DNA from: Mucilaginibacter lappiensis
Lineage (GTDB): Bacteria > Bacteroidota > Bacteroidia > Sphingobacteriales > Sphingobacteriaceae
DNA: 64,000 nt
Direction of reading: 5' to 3'
NCBI RefSeq assembly: GCF_900155965.1
Contig: NZ_FTMG01000014.1
Location: 121,718-185,717, forward strand
The notes under the pieces: model-generated
Seen by the model: the letters and a program-made list of their open reading frames with translations, nothing else
Database searches by the model: none
Told to the model about the DNA's origin: nothing
Translations under genes and position numbers: made by a program
In this document: positions 15,183 through 24,121 of the stretch, piece after piece
How the letters are laid out: each line of letters starts with the position of its first letter
How positions within the stretch are numbered: position 1 is the stretch's first letter

Positions 15183-17285
15183 ATGAAAGATATTAAAGAT
15201 AATAAATCAGAAAGTCCGAAACCTATCAGGAAAATACTTAATAAAAAAACACCGCCTAAACCGCCCAAGTTTAATATCATGTGGCTTTACGGCATTGTTA
15301 TTTTAGCATTTTTACTGGTACCTACCCTTTTAAGCGGCGGCTCGGGTACGCAAACTACCTTCAAGGATGTTGAAGTGATGCTTAAACAAAATGACGTTGA
15401 AAAACTGATAGCCTATAAAAGCGGCGACCTGGTGACAGCTGAAGTTTACATCAAAAAAGAAAGCTTAACCAAACCCCAATATGCTAAGGCCGGCAAAGAT
15501 CAGCGATTGTTTAATACTACAAACAATGGCCCTCAATACACTTTTACCGATGCGTCATATGAAAGCCTGAAACAATCTGTAGCAAATGCACAGAAAGACA
15601 TGCCGGAGGATCAAAAAGTAACCTTGCAGTACGAACAAGGGCATGAAAGCTTTTTATCAAACTGGTTAGTACAGGGAGTTATCATGGTTATCCTGTTTGC
15701 GGGTGTTTGGATATTTATCATGCGCCGCATGTCTGGCGGTTCTGGTGGCGGCCCCGGTGGACAGATATTTAATATTGGTAAATCAAAAGCTACCCTTTTT
15801 GATAAAGAAGCGCAGGTATCTGTAACTTTTAACGATGTTGCTGGTTTAGAAGAAGCCAAGCAAGAGGTAATGGAAATTGTAGATTTCCTTAAAAACCCCA
15901 AAAAATATACTAATCTGGGTGGTAAAATACCCAAAGGAGCCCTGTTGGTAGGCTCACCGGGTACCGGTAAAACACTATTGGCCAAAGCCGTAGCTGGCGA
16001 GGCGCAGGTACCGTTCTTCTCGCTGTCAGGATCCGATTTTGTGGAGATGTTTGTTGGTGTGGGTGCGTCACGTGTACGTGATTTGTTCCGCCAGGCAAAA
16101 GACAAAGCTCCATGTATCATATTTATTGACGAGATTGATGCCATTGGCCGTGCCCGTGGTAAAAACAATATTGTTGGTGGTAATGATGAGCGCGAAAATA
16201 CGCTGAACCAGTTATTGGTGGAAATGGATGGCTTCGGCACCGATTCAGGCATTATTATCCTGGCGGCCACAAACCGCCCGGACGTACTGGATTCTGCATT
16301 ATTACGCCCTGGCCGTTTCGACAGACAAGTATCTATTGATAAACCCGATTTGATTGGTCGTGAGCAGATCTTCAAAGTTCACTTGAAACCTATTAAACTA
16401 TCAGATGGTGTGGACGCGAAAAAGTTATCGGCACAAACCCCGGGTTTTGCCGGTGCGGAGATAGCCAACGTTTGTAACGAAGCGGCTCTGATTGCCGCCC
16501 GTAAAAATAAAGAGTCGGTTGATATGACCGATTTTCAGGATGCCATTGACCGTGTTATTGGTGGTTTGGAAAAGAAAAACAAGATCATATCTCCCGAAGA
16601 AAAACGCATTGTGGCTTACCACGAAGCTGGTCACGCCATTGCTGGTTGGTTCCTGGAACATGCCGATCCTTTAGTTAAAGTATCTATTGTTCCGCGTGGT
16701 GTGGCAGCATTAGGCTATGCTCAATATCTGCCAAAAGAGCAGTTTTTATACACTACCGAACAATTGCTTGATGAAATGAGCGTTTCAATGGGCGGTCGTG
16801 TTGCTGAGGATATTGTTTTTGGCCGGATATCAACCGGAGCCCTGAGCGATTTGGAACGTATCACCAAACTGGCCTATGCCATGACCAAAATTTATGGCAT
16901 GAACGGCAACGTAGGTAATGTGTCCTTCTATGATCCGCAGGGTGAATACCAGTTTAATAAACCTTATTCGGATACCACTGCCGAGATGATCGATAACGAG
17001 GTACGCAAACTGGTTGACGATGTTTATCAGAAAACCAAAGTATTGCTGAACGAAAAACGCGAAGGTTTGGAAAATATAGCTCAGAAATTATTAGAGAAGG
17101 AAGTACTGTTTCAATCAGATCTGGAAGAAATATTGGGCAAACGTCCATTTGACGAACGTACCACTTATGATAAATTTGTGAACGGCGAGGCTGCTTTAAA
17201 CCCTGATGTTGACAACAACGCCATTCCCGATAGCTTAACCAACCCCGAGCTTTCAAGAATTGACAGCGAAGATCCGAAATTATAA
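15183..17285 (+). CDS. ftsH: ATP-dependent zinc metalloprotease FtsH
   Basis: Membrane-anchored AAA+ protease that degrades damaged membrane proteins and short-lived regulators. Two membrane segments (around residues 35-55 and 160-180) flank a periplasmic domain. Walker A GSPGTGKT is at about 257-264, Walker B CIIFIDEIDAIGRAR follows, with the second-region-of-homology segment ILAATNRPDVLDSALLRPGR. The zinc site HEAGH is near 480-484. The C-terminal tail of about 50 residues is polar. Length, 700 residues, is normal for Bacteroidota. A 12-bp hairpin terminator follows. Confidence 0.97.
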   Translation: MKDIKDNKSESPKPIRKILNKKTPPKPPKFNIMWLYGIVILAFLLVPTLLSGGSGTQTTFKDVEVMLKQNDVEKLIAYKSGDLVTAEVYIKKESLTKPQYAKAGKDQRLFNTTNNGPQYTFTDASYESLKQSVANAQKDMPEDQKVTLQYEQGHESFLSNWLVQGVIMVILFAGVWIFIMRRMSGGSGGGPGGQIFNIGKSKATLFDKEAQVSVTFNDVAGLEEAKQEVMEIVDFLKNPKKYTNLGGKIPKGALLVGSPGTGKTLLAKAVAGEAQVPFFSLSGSDFVEMFVGVGASRVRDLFRQAKDKAPCIIFIDEIDAIGRARGKNNIVGGNDERENTLNQLLVEMDGFGTDSGIIILAATNRPDVLDSALLRPGRFDRQVSIDKPDLIGREQIFKVHLKPIKLSDGVDAKKLSAQTPGFAGAEIANVCNEAALIAARKNKESVDMTDFQDAIDRVIGGLEKKNKIISPEEKRIVAYHEAGHAIAGWFLEHADPLVKVSIVPRGVAALGYAQYLPKEQFLYTTEQLLDEMSVSMGGRVAEDIVFGRISTGALSDLERITKLAYAMTKIYGMNGNVGNVSFYDPQGEYQFNKPYSDTTAEMIDNEVRKLVDDVYQKTKVLLNEKREGLENIAQKLLEKEVLFQSDLEEILGKRPFDERTTYDKFVNGEAALNPDVDNNAIPDSLTNPELSRIDSEDPKL

Positions 17286-17301
17286 TAAACACTAATAATA
17301 T

Positions 17302-17328
17302 AAAGCCATCAGCCCCGCTGATGGCTTT
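17302..17328 (+). terminator. rho-independent terminator after ftsH
   Basis: AAAGCCATCAGC (17302-17313) and GCTGATGGCTTT (17317-17328) form a perfect 12-bp stem with a 3-base loop, followed by GCTATTTTT. Confidence 0.85.
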
Positions 17329-17340
17329 GCTATTTTTACC

Positions 17341-17991
17341 ATGAGGGATATTACCACATCAAAAGAAAAGCTGCTTAAAAAAATCCGTAAGGCCCTCCTC
17401 GAAAAAAGGGATAACCCCTACCCCCAATTAGAGGACCTGCCACTTTACGCATCTAATGAGGAGATTCCCGAGGTAATATTTGCCGAACAGTTTACTGCTG
17501 TTAACGGGCAATTTGTTTTTTGTGAGGATGAAGTGCAATTTATTGAAACGTTGCTCACCCTGGCCGAAGAGCGAAATTGGCGTAAAATATATTGCTGGGA
17601 ACCGGGGCTACAGGAAATACTCACCCGTTTTGAATACCCCTTTTACGAAACCGACAAAGATTTTGAACAGGCCGACGTTGGTTTTACCTTTTGCGAAGCG
17701 CTGATAGCCCGCAATGGCAGTATACTCCTGTCAAACGGTAATATGGCGGGCAGGCGCTTAAGCATATACCCCCCTGTGCATATTGTGCTGGCCTATACCT
17801 CTCAAATGGTGCTTGATCTTAAAGATGGCTTTAAACTCATCAAAAAGAAATATGACAACCAGCTGCCATCAATGATCAGTAATGTTACCGGCCCAAGCCG
17901 CACCGCCGACATCGAAAAAACCCTGGTACTGGGCGCCCATGGCCCCAAAGAACTTTTTGTTTTTTTGCTGGATGACAGTAACTTGTCTTAA
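17341..17991 (+). CDS. LUD domain (LutC/YkgG-type) protein
   Basis: A 216-residue cytosolic protein. The N-terminal helix (KLLKKIRKALLEKRDNPYP) and the core from ADVGFTFCEALIARNGSILL through YPPVHIVLAYTSQMV to SNVTGPSRTADIEKTLVLGA are typical of the LUD superfamily, which includes LutC of the lactate-utilisation complex. The final phrase VLGAHGPKELFVFLLDD matches the usual LutC end. No lutA or lutB gene is nearby, so a role in lactate oxidation is not supported by context. Confidence 0.85.
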   Translation: MRDITTSKEKLLKKIRKALLEKRDNPYPQLEDLPLYASNEEIPEVIFAEQFTAVNGQFVFCEDEVQFIETLLTLAEERNWRKIYCWEPGLQEILTRFEYPFYETDKDFEQADVGFTFCEALIARNGSILLSNGNMAGRRLSIYPPVHIVLAYTSQMVLDLKDGFKLIKKKYDNQLPSMISNVTGPSRTADIEKTLVLGAHGPKELFVFLLDDSNLS

Positions 17992-18174
17992 AATAATATT
18001 TTATATTTAAAATACCATAATTATCGATTAGAAGCTTTATAAAGTTTGTTCTAAATGCGACCAGCTAAACTTCTTTCTCGAGCAACATATTGTATTAATT
18101 ATGTTTTAGTTTCATCTTTCCCATCACTATTTAATCGCTACTCACGTTTAAATATAGTATTTCAACCGTGACAT

Positions 18175-18182
18175 TATCTTTG
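18175..18182 (+). promoter_or_regulatory. -7 box upstream of first seven-helix paralogue
   Basis: TATCTTTG, within GACATTATCTTTG, lies 18 bases before ATG 18201. It supports ATG 18201 over the upstream GTG at 18168. Confidence 0.45.
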
Positions 18183-18200
18183 TTATCATTCATAACATTC

Positions 18201-18863
18201 ATGTTTTATCCCATATATTTCTTTTTTGAATTATTTGCATTTATATGCTGTGCGTACGCTTACAGAAAGCTGGATAGTAATTTTAAAATATTCCTCCCAT
18301 TTCTAACATTTGTTGTCATTTATGAGTTTATCAATATCTTCTTTATGAAATTGATTTTATTACATCATTCAAATGCCTGGTGTGGTAACATGGAAGGCGT
18401 TGTTGAACTGGTGGTATATGGGCAATTTATGGCCTCTTTAGATAAGCGAAAAGCGTACAAAAGGAGAGTATACATTGCCATTGCTACTGGCATAACTATA
18501 ACCATTATTGACATTCTTTTTATACATAGCTTTTGGACTTCAACTACTGTAGCATTTTTATCCCAAAACATCATATTAGCCAACATGGCGCTCGTTTATT
18601 TATCTAATTTATTAAGTCATTCAGATAAATACCCCAATTTGTTCCGTTTCCCCCCATTTTTAGTGGCTACCGGATTGCTATTATATTCACTGACCTGCTT
18701 TTTTCATTCTGTAACATTTGATAACCTGTTGGCTAAAAACAACTACCATTTTTTCATGATCGCGTATTTAGTCAACGAAATGGGTTGCGCATTCATATAT
18801 ACATTTTTAGGCCTTGCGTTTTTACGCTTTACAAGAGTTAAAAGCGATACTAAGATTCAATAA
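18201..18863 (+). CDS. multi-pass membrane protein, paralogue 1 of 3
   Basis: A protein of about 220 residues that is nearly all hydrophobic, with six to seven membrane segments. It shares a clear pattern with the genes at 19067 and 20406: a start M-x-YP-x-YF-x-FELFAF, then KLDSNFKIFLPFLTFVVIYE, LLHHSNAWCGNMEGVVEL, YGQFMASLDKRK, RFPPFL and KNNYHFFMIAYLVNEMGC. The shared start MFYPIYFFFELFAF aligns at ATG 18201 and a promoter box sits just before it. No enzyme motif is seen. I do not recognise the family; conserved His, Trp, Cys and Asn residues in the HHSNAWC stretch suggest ligand or metal binding. A sensory role with the nearby kinase is inference. Confidence 0.75.
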   Translation: MFYPIYFFFELFAFICCAYAYRKLDSNFKIFLPFLTFVVIYEFINIFFMKLILLHHSNAWCGNMEGVVELVVYGQFMASLDKRKAYKRRVYIAIATGITITIIDILFIHSFWTSTTVAFLSQNIILANMALVYLSNLLSHSDKYPNLFRFPPFLVATGLLLYSLTCFFHSVTFDNLLAKNNYHFFMIAYLVNEMGCAFIYTFLGLAFLRFTRVKSDTKIQ

Positions 18864-19038
18864 CAATTGATCGTGATCTAATATTTTATAATTCAAGTAT
18901 TATTTAGCTATTATAAATTGTCTTCTGTTTTAAATATGACATTCGTAAAGAATGTTGTACAATGTGCGCTTTAATTTATTTTTTCAGAGTTTTTCAATCG
19001 TTAAATACGATTTCAAATAATATATTAATTCCAGCATT

Positions 19039-19046
19039 TATCTTTG
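19039..19046 (+). promoter_or_regulatory. -7 box upstream of second seven-helix paralogue
   Basis: TATCTTTG lies 20 bases before ATG 19067, the same arrangement as before paralogue 1, so the long N-terminal extension from 18962 is unlikely to be translated. Confidence 0.45.
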
Positions 19047-19066
19047 CTGGTCGCAAAATAATATTA

Positions 19067-19720
19067 ATGCTCTATCCATTATATTTCCTTTTTGAATTAT
19101 TTGCATTTATATGTTGTGTATATGCCTATAAAAAACTGGATAACAACTTTAAAATATTTCTCCCTTTTCTGGCATTTGTTGTTGTTTATGAGTTTATGAA
19201 CCTGTTCTTTATAAAGTTACTTTTATTGCATCATTCAAATGCATGGTGCAATAACCTGGAAGGCATTATTGAACTATTGGTGTATGGACAATTTATGGCA
19301 TCTTTAGATGAACGAAAAAGGCACAAAAAGAGGGTTTATATGGCTGTTGCTATTGGTCTAGTTATATCCCTCATTGACATTTTTTTTATACATACTTTCT
19401 GGACTGTGGCTACCATAGCCTTTTCATCACAAAGCATTATATTAGCCACCATGGCCTTTGTTTACTTATATAATTTATTTAGCCATGCAGACGAATACCC
19501 CTACTTGCTCCGTTTCCCTCCATTTTTAGCCGCCATAGGCTTATTATTGTATTCATTGGCCAGTTATTTTTTCTTTGCGTCGTTTGACAACCTGCTGGTT
19601 AAAAACAACTATCATTTTTATCCAATAGCATATCTAATCCACGAAATGGGTTGTCTGTTTATATATGTATTTTTAGGCTTGGCATTTTTATGCTTTACAA
19701 GGTTCAAAAAGTTATACTGA
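19067..19720 (+). CDS. multi-pass membrane protein, paralogue 2 of 3
   Basis: About 217 residues, a close paralogue of the preceding gene along its whole length. Matching segments include MLYPLYFLFELFAFICC, YKKLDNNFKIFLPFL, LLHHSNAWCNNLEGIIEL, VYGQFMASLDERK, LLRFPPFLAAIGLLLYSL and KNNYHFYPIAYLIHEMGC. The upstream ATG at 18962 would add 35 residues not shared by the paralogues and overlap the promoter box, so ATG 19067 is preferred. The pair probably arose by tandem duplication; differences are spread evenly, so both copies look maintained. Confidence 0.75.
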   Translation: MLYPLYFLFELFAFICCVYAYKKLDNNFKIFLPFLAFVVVYEFMNLFFIKLLLLHHSNAWCNNLEGIIELLVYGQFMASLDERKRHKKRVYMAVAIGLVISLIDIFFIHTFWTVATIAFSSQSIILATMAFVYLYNLFSHADEYPYLLRFPPFLAAIGLLLYSLASYFFFASFDNLLVKNNYHFYPIAYLIHEMGCLFIYVFLGLAFLCFTRFKKLY

Positions 19721-19950
19721 GATCCATTACCTCTCACCTTATTTTGATTTATGCTTGCATAAGGATAATTTCTAAAAAAAACCTATTTTTGATTAATCTG
19801 TAATATTTGCGGGTTTTGTACTGATCTTGTTTACGTTTTTTCACCAACCAACTTAAGCCGATAATTTCTTGCTGATAAATTATACCTCTGATAAATTTAG
19901 CTATACTTTATCCAGGAAACAGACCGCTTAATTGAATAAAAACCACAATA

Positions 19951-20313
19951 ATGAAACCTATCGATTTATCTATTGCCCAAAAAATGGTGGACCATTACGC
20001 TGCCACCCGAAAAAAATTAATTGATAAGGAACACAATATCAACGATACACAGTCTGTCTGGATGTCGCTTGATAAATTGAAATCCTTCATCAACAATCTA
20101 CCCGAACATGCTACAGGGGTAAGAATTCATTTTGCCGCCTACGATCATAAAAACGAACATTATCCCAATCAAACTACGGTTGTATTGATAGGTACTGTTG
20201 AAAATCTTACTGAACATGCCGATGCATTAGAAGATGGCGTAGGTCCATTGGATTCTGAAGACCCTATGGGGCCTTTTAATCAAGGCCCGCTATGTCCACC
20301 TGTATGCAACTGA
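19951..20313 (+). CDS. small soluble protein with C-terminal CPPVC tail
   Basis: A 120-residue protein without signal peptide or membrane segment. It opens MKPIDLSIAQKMVDHYAATR, has SVWMSLDKLKSFINNLPEHA, then GVRIHFAAYD and QTTVVLIGTVENLTEH, and ends GPFNQGPLCPPVCN. The two cysteines near the end (CPPVC) could bind a metal or form a disulfide. No family function is known to me. It lies between the second and third membrane paralogues on the same strand. The 230 bp before it are AT-rich with no recognisable element. Confidence 0.7.
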   Translation: MKPIDLSIAQKMVDHYAATRKKLIDKEHNINDTQSVWMSLDKLKSFINNLPEHATGVRIHFAAYDHKNEHYPNQTTVVLIGTVENLTEHADALEDGVGPLDSEDPMGPFNQGPLCPPVCN

Positions 20314-20352
20314 CCTATCGTAACTATTTTTGTAAGGCAATATTCATCTAAA

Positions 20353-20392
20353 GGTAAATGCTTTAATTAAAGTATTTAACTTAGCATTTACC
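20353..20392. promoter_or_regulatory. inverted repeat before third seven-helix paralogue
   Basis: GGTAAATGCT (20353-20362) and AGCATTTACC (20383-20392) are perfect complements 20 bases apart, just upstream of the start at 20406 and 40 bases after the preceding stop. It could be an operator or a terminator; the lack of a T-run favours the former. Confidence 0.4.
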
Positions 20393-20405
20393 CTAATATG
20401 ATCTT

Positions 20406-21071
20406 ATGCTTCGGTATATCTTTTTTTATTTTGAGCTTTTCGCGTTTTTTGTTTGTTTATACACTTACAAAAAGCTTGACCGCAATTTTAAGATATTCCT
20501 CCCTTTTTTGGCGTTCATTGTAATTTATGAGTTTGCCAACCTTAAATTTTGGATGCTATGGCACCATACCAATGTATGGTGTTACAACCTAGAATCAATT
20601 CTCGAAACAATTATTTATACCCGCTTTATAAGCGCTTTTGATAAAAGAAAGCAATATAGAAAGAAGGTCCACATCGTGCTTTTTATAATAGTGCTCTTTT
20701 CTTTTATTGATATGGTTTTTATTCAGGGCTTTTTTATGCTGAACACCATTGCCATGGTTTTGCAAAACAGTATGCTTACAGTGCTGGTATGTTTATATTA
20801 TTTTAATTTGATCAATAATGTCGATGAGAACCTGGATATTGTTCGCTATCCGCCATTTTGGGCCACGGCTGGGATATTATTCTACGCGCTTGCTTTTATG
20901 TTTTTCCATATAGCTTACAGCTATATGGCTTATAAACAAAACTATCACTTTTTTATATTGGCCCAGGTAATACCGGATATTGCCTGTCTTATTTTATATT
21001 CGTTACTGTCTGTTGCGTTTATATATCAGTATAAAAAGGCTAATTCCATTAATGCTATAAAAACATTGTAA
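20406..21071 (+). CDS. multi-pass membrane protein, paralogue 3 of 3
   Basis: A 221-residue hydrophobic protein, a more distant member of the same set. It keeps FYFELFAFFVCLYTYKKLD, NFKIFLPFLAFIVIYEFANL, WHHTNVWCYNLESILET, YTRFISAFDKRKQYRKKVH, VRYPPFWATAGILFYAL and KQNYHFFILAQVIPDIAC. The conserved start aligns with ATG 20406. It is followed after 53 bases by a histidine kinase that has only one membrane segment and no sensor domain. Such kinases usually need a partner sensor, and this protein is the obvious candidate; that is inference. Confidence 0.75.
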   Translation: MLRYIFFYFELFAFFVCLYTYKKLDRNFKIFLPFLAFIVIYEFANLKFWMLWHHTNVWCYNLESILETIIYTRFISAFDKRKQYRKKVHIVLFIIVLFSFIDMVFIQGFFMLNTIAMVLQNSMLTVLVCLYYFNLINNVDENLDIVRYPPFWATAGILFYALAFMFFHIAYSYMAYKQNYHFFILAQVIPDIACLILYSLLSVAFIYQYKKANSINAIKTL

Positions 21072-21124
21072 CATGTGTTTTTTAATTTATCTAACAATTG
21101 ATAATATGATTAGCCCATTCAGGT

Positions 21125-21955
21125 ATGCTGTTTAAGGATGAAGAAATTATTTTATTAATAATTGCCGGCACTGCTGTAGTCATGCTATTGGGTGTTTTTA
21201 TTATTAGCTTTTTATTGGTCTATCAAAAAAAACAAAATAAAAACGCGCTGGAGAAAGAGCTCCTGAAATCCTCCTTTCAACAAGAGCTACTAAAAACCCG
21301 GATGGAGATCCAGGAGGAAACGCTTAATCATATTAGCCGTGAGTTGCATGATAATATTACCCAGGTATTGTCATTTGTTAAGCTTAACCTGGGCGTATTG
21401 GGCAGAAACCTGGGTGAACATGAAAAGATGAGGGTGAATGACAACCGCGAGCTTATTGCCCAGTCCATCAGTGACCTTCGTAACTTATCAAAAAGCCTCA
21501 GTTTTGAACATATCAGCGTTATGGGGTTAGTAAAAACCCTGAAAATAGAGGTGGAGCGTGTTAACAGAAGCGGCATTATCACCATATCGTTACTGGTTGA
21601 GGGTGATTATTACACACTTGGCGAGCAGCGGGAATTGGTACTATTCAGGATATTTCAGGAAGCCTTAAACAATGCCTTAAAATATGCACATGCGGATAAC
21701 TTTAAAATGAGTTTGTATTATAAGGCACAAATGTTTAATTTAACCATCGAAGACGATGGTGTTGGTTTTGAGCCTGAACTGCTTAAAAATAATGGAGGTT
21801 CGGGTTTGCGTAACATTGTGAACAGGGCCGCCTTAATTGGAGCCGAAGCAATTATAAACAGTTCGCCAGGCAATGGCTGCAGCATTAACCTTTCGCTCAA
21901 CCCTCTCGTACAAGAAACTTATGTTAACGGAACCTATTCAAATAGCCCTGGTTGA
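21125..21955 (+). CDS. sensor histidine kinase (NarX-like DHp, single membrane anchor)
   Basis: A 276-residue kinase. One N-terminal membrane helix (IILLIIAGTAVVMLLGVFII) and a short coiled linker lead to a HisKA_3-like helix, NHISRELHDNITQVLSFVKL, with His75 as phosphoacceptor. The HATPase_c domain follows, with NALKYAHADN (N box), IEDDGVGFEP (G1) and NNGGSGLRNIVNRAALIGA (G2). There is no periplasmic or PAS sensor. It overlaps the response regulator gene by 35 bases, so the two are certainly partners. It resembles the LytS/NarX-like kinases frequent in Bacteroidota. Confidence 0.93.
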   Translation: MLFKDEEIILLIIAGTAVVMLLGVFIISFLLVYQKKQNKNALEKELLKSSFQQELLKTRMEIQEETLNHISRELHDNITQVLSFVKLNLGVLGRNLGEHEKMRVNDNRELIAQSISDLRNLSKSLSFEHISVMGLVKTLKIEVERVNRSGIITISLLVEGDYYTLGEQRELVLFRIFQEALNNALKYAHADNFKMSLYYKAQMFNLTIEDDGVGFEPELLKNNGGSGLRNIVNRAALIGAEAIINSSPGNGCSINLSLNPLVQETYVNGTYSNSPG

Positions 21956-22565
21956 TGATCATCGCCTTTTCCGAAGCGGCATTGCTTCTATGGTGGATAG
22001 CTTTAACCGATACAACGTACTGTTTGAAGCGGCACACGGCAAAGAAATGGTTGACAAAATAGCTTCAGGAATGGTTCCTGATATTGTTATTCTGGATATC
22101 AACATGCCTGTAATGGATGGCATTTCAACAGCGCAATGGCTTAAAAAGTTCCAACCCTCTATCCGTACCATTATCCTGTCTATGTTTGAGGATGCCGAAA
22201 AGGTACTCACCATGGTTAAAATGGGTGTAAAAGGCTACCTGCTTAAAGATGCCGAACCGCATGAGTTTGAGGCTGCCCTGCTCAAAGTAACCGAAGGAGA
22301 TCTTTACTACCCTGATTTTGTAACCAAGCACTTATTAAACAATTTCAACAACGATAAAACGGCTATAGTAAAACTAAATCCGCGTGAAATTGAATTTTTA
22401 CGTTTAACCGGCACCGAGCTTACTTACAAGGAAATTGCCGATACCATGTGCATCAGCGTACGCACTGTTGACAGCTACCGCGATCAGCTTTTTGAAAAAC
22501 TGGGCATCAAAAGTCGCGTAGGCCTGGTATTATACAGCATAAAAAACAAACTGATTGACTTGTAA
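21921..22565 (+). CDS. NarL/FixJ-family response regulator
   Basis: A protein of about 214 residues: an N-terminal receiver starting IQIALVDDHRLFRSGIASMV with Asp59 in IVILDINMPVMDG, the conserved Lys in GYLLKDAEP, and a C-terminal LuxR-type helix-turn-helix (LNPREIEFLRLTGTELTYKE, then IADTMCISVRTVDSYRDQLF). ATG 21921 (MLTEPIQIAL) is preferred because an earlier ATG would add 16 residues not found in the family. It partners the upstream kinase. A 10-bp hairpin at 22564-22588 follows the stop. Confidence 0.94.
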   Translation: MLTEPIQIALVDDHRLFRSGIASMVDSFNRYNVLFEAAHGKEMVDKIASGMVPDIVILDINMPVMDGISTAQWLKKFQPSIRTIILSMFEDAEKVLTMVKMGVKGYLLKDAEPHEFEAALLKVTEGDLYYPDFVTKHLLNNFNNDKTAIVKLNPREIEFLRLTGTELTYKEIADTMCISVRTVDSYRDQLFEKLGIKSRVGLVLYSIKNKLIDL

Positions 22566-22588
22566 TTTGCTAAAAATATTAGCAAATT
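22564..22588 (+). terminator. hairpin after response regulator
   Basis: AATTTGCTAA (22564-22573) and TTAGCAAATT (22579-22588) are a perfect 10-bp stem with a 5-base loop. It is AT-rich and followed by TGTTG, so it is a weak terminator; it ends only six bases before the next gene's ATG and might control that gene instead. Confidence 0.45.
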
Positions 22589-22594
22589 TGTTGA

Positions 22595-23665
22595 ATGGAA
22601 CAGGATGATAATTCCGGCTTTTTTAAAGGACGCGGAGCGCAGCTAAACACCCACAACAAATTTTTAAAAAACAAGTACGTTGCCGAGCACATCGAAGGCA
22701 TTGACGAGCCATTGCTGGAAAATACCGCCACACAGCTTTTTGAAGAAACACCCAAAAAGATAGTAAGCGAATCAAACAGTCCCGATTTGAGCCACATGTA
22801 TTCTATAAACCCTTACCAAGGTTGTGAGCATGGCTGTATTTATTGCTATGCCCGCAACAGCCACGAATATTATGGATTTAGTGCCGGGCTTGATTTTGAA
22901 CGCAAGATCATCATCAAACCCAATGCTCCAGAGTTGTTAGAACAATACTTTAATAAGAAAAACTACCAGCCGGTGTGTATCATGCTATCGGGCAATACGG
23001 ATTGTTATCAGCCGGTAGAACGCCGTTTAAAGATCACACGTAGATTATTGGAGGTTTTTTTTAAATATAAGAATCCGGTAAGCATCATCACCAAAAACAA
23101 TCTGATTCTGCGCGATATGGACATCCTCACCGAGCTGGCTTCCATGAACCTGGTACATGTAAACGTGTCTATCACATCACTAAACGAACAATTACGTCAA
23201 AAACTGGAACCGCGGACTGTAACGGCCACGGGCAGGCTTGCTGTAGTACAAAAACTATCTGAAAAAGGTATCCCTGTAAGAGTGATGGCCGCCCCCATTA
23301 TTCCAGGACTCAACAGCAACGAGGTGCCCAATATTATCAAGGCTGCTGCCGACAGGGGTGCGTTGGCCGCAGGGTTTACCATTGTAAGGCTCAACGGCAG
23401 TATAGCCGAGATATTTAGCGATTGGATATACAAGGCTTTCCCGGATCGAGCCGAAAAGGTGCTGAACATGATACGCTCCTGTCACGACGGTAAGCTAAAC
23501 GACAGCGATTTCGGCCGTCGTATGAGCGGCGAAGGTAAAATAGCACAGTCAATCCACCAAATGTTCCGGATGGCCTGTAATCGCTTCATGGCGGGCCGGG
23601 AGATGCCCGAATATGATTACAGCCTATTTGTACCCAGGAAAGGGAAACAGACGAGCCTGTTTTGA
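22595..23665 (+). CDS. PA0069 family radical SAM protein
   Basis: A 356-residue radical S-adenosylmethionine enzyme. The [4Fe-4S] motif is NPYQGCEHGCIYCYARNSHE (C-x3-C-x2-C), followed by FERKIIIKPNAPELL and IMLSGNTDCYQPVERRLKIT, hallmarks of the PA0069/Rv2578c branch related to spore photoproduct lyase-like proteins. The substrate of this branch is not established. It stands alone between the two-component system and a minus-strand pair. Confidence 0.9.
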   Translation: MEQDDNSGFFKGRGAQLNTHNKFLKNKYVAEHIEGIDEPLLENTATQLFEETPKKIVSESNSPDLSHMYSINPYQGCEHGCIYCYARNSHEYYGFSAGLDFERKIIIKPNAPELLEQYFNKKNYQPVCIMLSGNTDCYQPVERRLKITRRLLEVFFKYKNPVSIITKNNLILRDMDILTELASMNLVHVNVSITSLNEQLRQKLEPRTVTATGRLAVVQKLSEKGIPVRVMAAPIIPGLNSNEVPNIIKAAADRGALAAGFTIVRLNGSIAEIFSDWIYKAFPDRAEKVLNMIRSCHDGKLNDSDFGRRMSGEGKIAQSIHQMFRMACNRFMAGREMPEYDYSLFVPRKGKQTSLF

Positions 23666-23716
23666 GATGTTGATGATTTTAACTAGCCTAATCTTATACC
23701 AGTTTCGATTTAAACA

Positions 23717-24100
23717 CTACAAGGGTTTTAGTTTATAAAACCATATTCCCGCTATAATTATAACCGTATAGGCAACAAAAAAATTCATCATAAAACTGTC
23801 CAATCCAAATTGCCGGCCATTTAGAAACCAGATTGGAAGATAGGTAAGAATAATTCCTATCAGGGATAAAATCAGCTTCATCAAGTTGATAGCAATAGCC
23901 TGCTTGGCGAGGATCAGAACGCTCAGAAACAGAAGCAATACGCTGGGTATAGACAGTATGCCGCCAAAAAGCATTAATGCCCCGATGGCGTTAGATCCAG
24001 ATGATTCACCGATGATCATCCAAAATAACTTTACAAGAACAGGAGAGATAAATACTCCGGTAAACCAAACTTTTAAGCTATATATCACTGCTTGTTTCAT
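23717..24100 (-). CDS. small four-helix membrane protein, unknown function
   Basis: A 127-residue protein with four hydrophobic stretches: WFTGVFISPVLVKLFWMII, AIGALMLFGGILSIPSVLLL, MKLILSLIGIILTYLPIWFL and FFVAYTVIIIAGIWFY. No charged catalytic motif is visible and I do not recognise a family. It lies 21 bases after the DinB gene on the same strand and may be co-transcribed with it. Confidence 0.6.
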   Translation of the reverse strand: MKQAVIYSLKVWFTGVFISPVLVKLFWMIIGESSGSNAIGALMLFGGILSIPSVLLLFLSVLILAKQAIAINLMKLILSLIGIILTYLPIWFLNGRQFGLDSFMMNFFVAYTVIIIAGIWFYKLKPL

Positions 24101-24121
24101 AATAAAACTGTTTATGATACT

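Noticed and set aside
15611..16375. 254-codon open frame antisense to ftsH
   Set aside because: It is a mirror of the highly conserved AAA domain, with Ser/Pro-rich composition typical of antisense frames and no recognisable domain.
18168..18863. GTG start at 18168 for the first membrane paralogue
   Set aside because: The extra residues are not shared by the paralogues and the segment contains the TATCTTTG promoter box.
22564..22588. riboswitch before the radical SAM gene
   Set aside because: It is only a simple AT-rich 10-bp hairpin, too short for a known riboswitch and better explained as a weak terminator.
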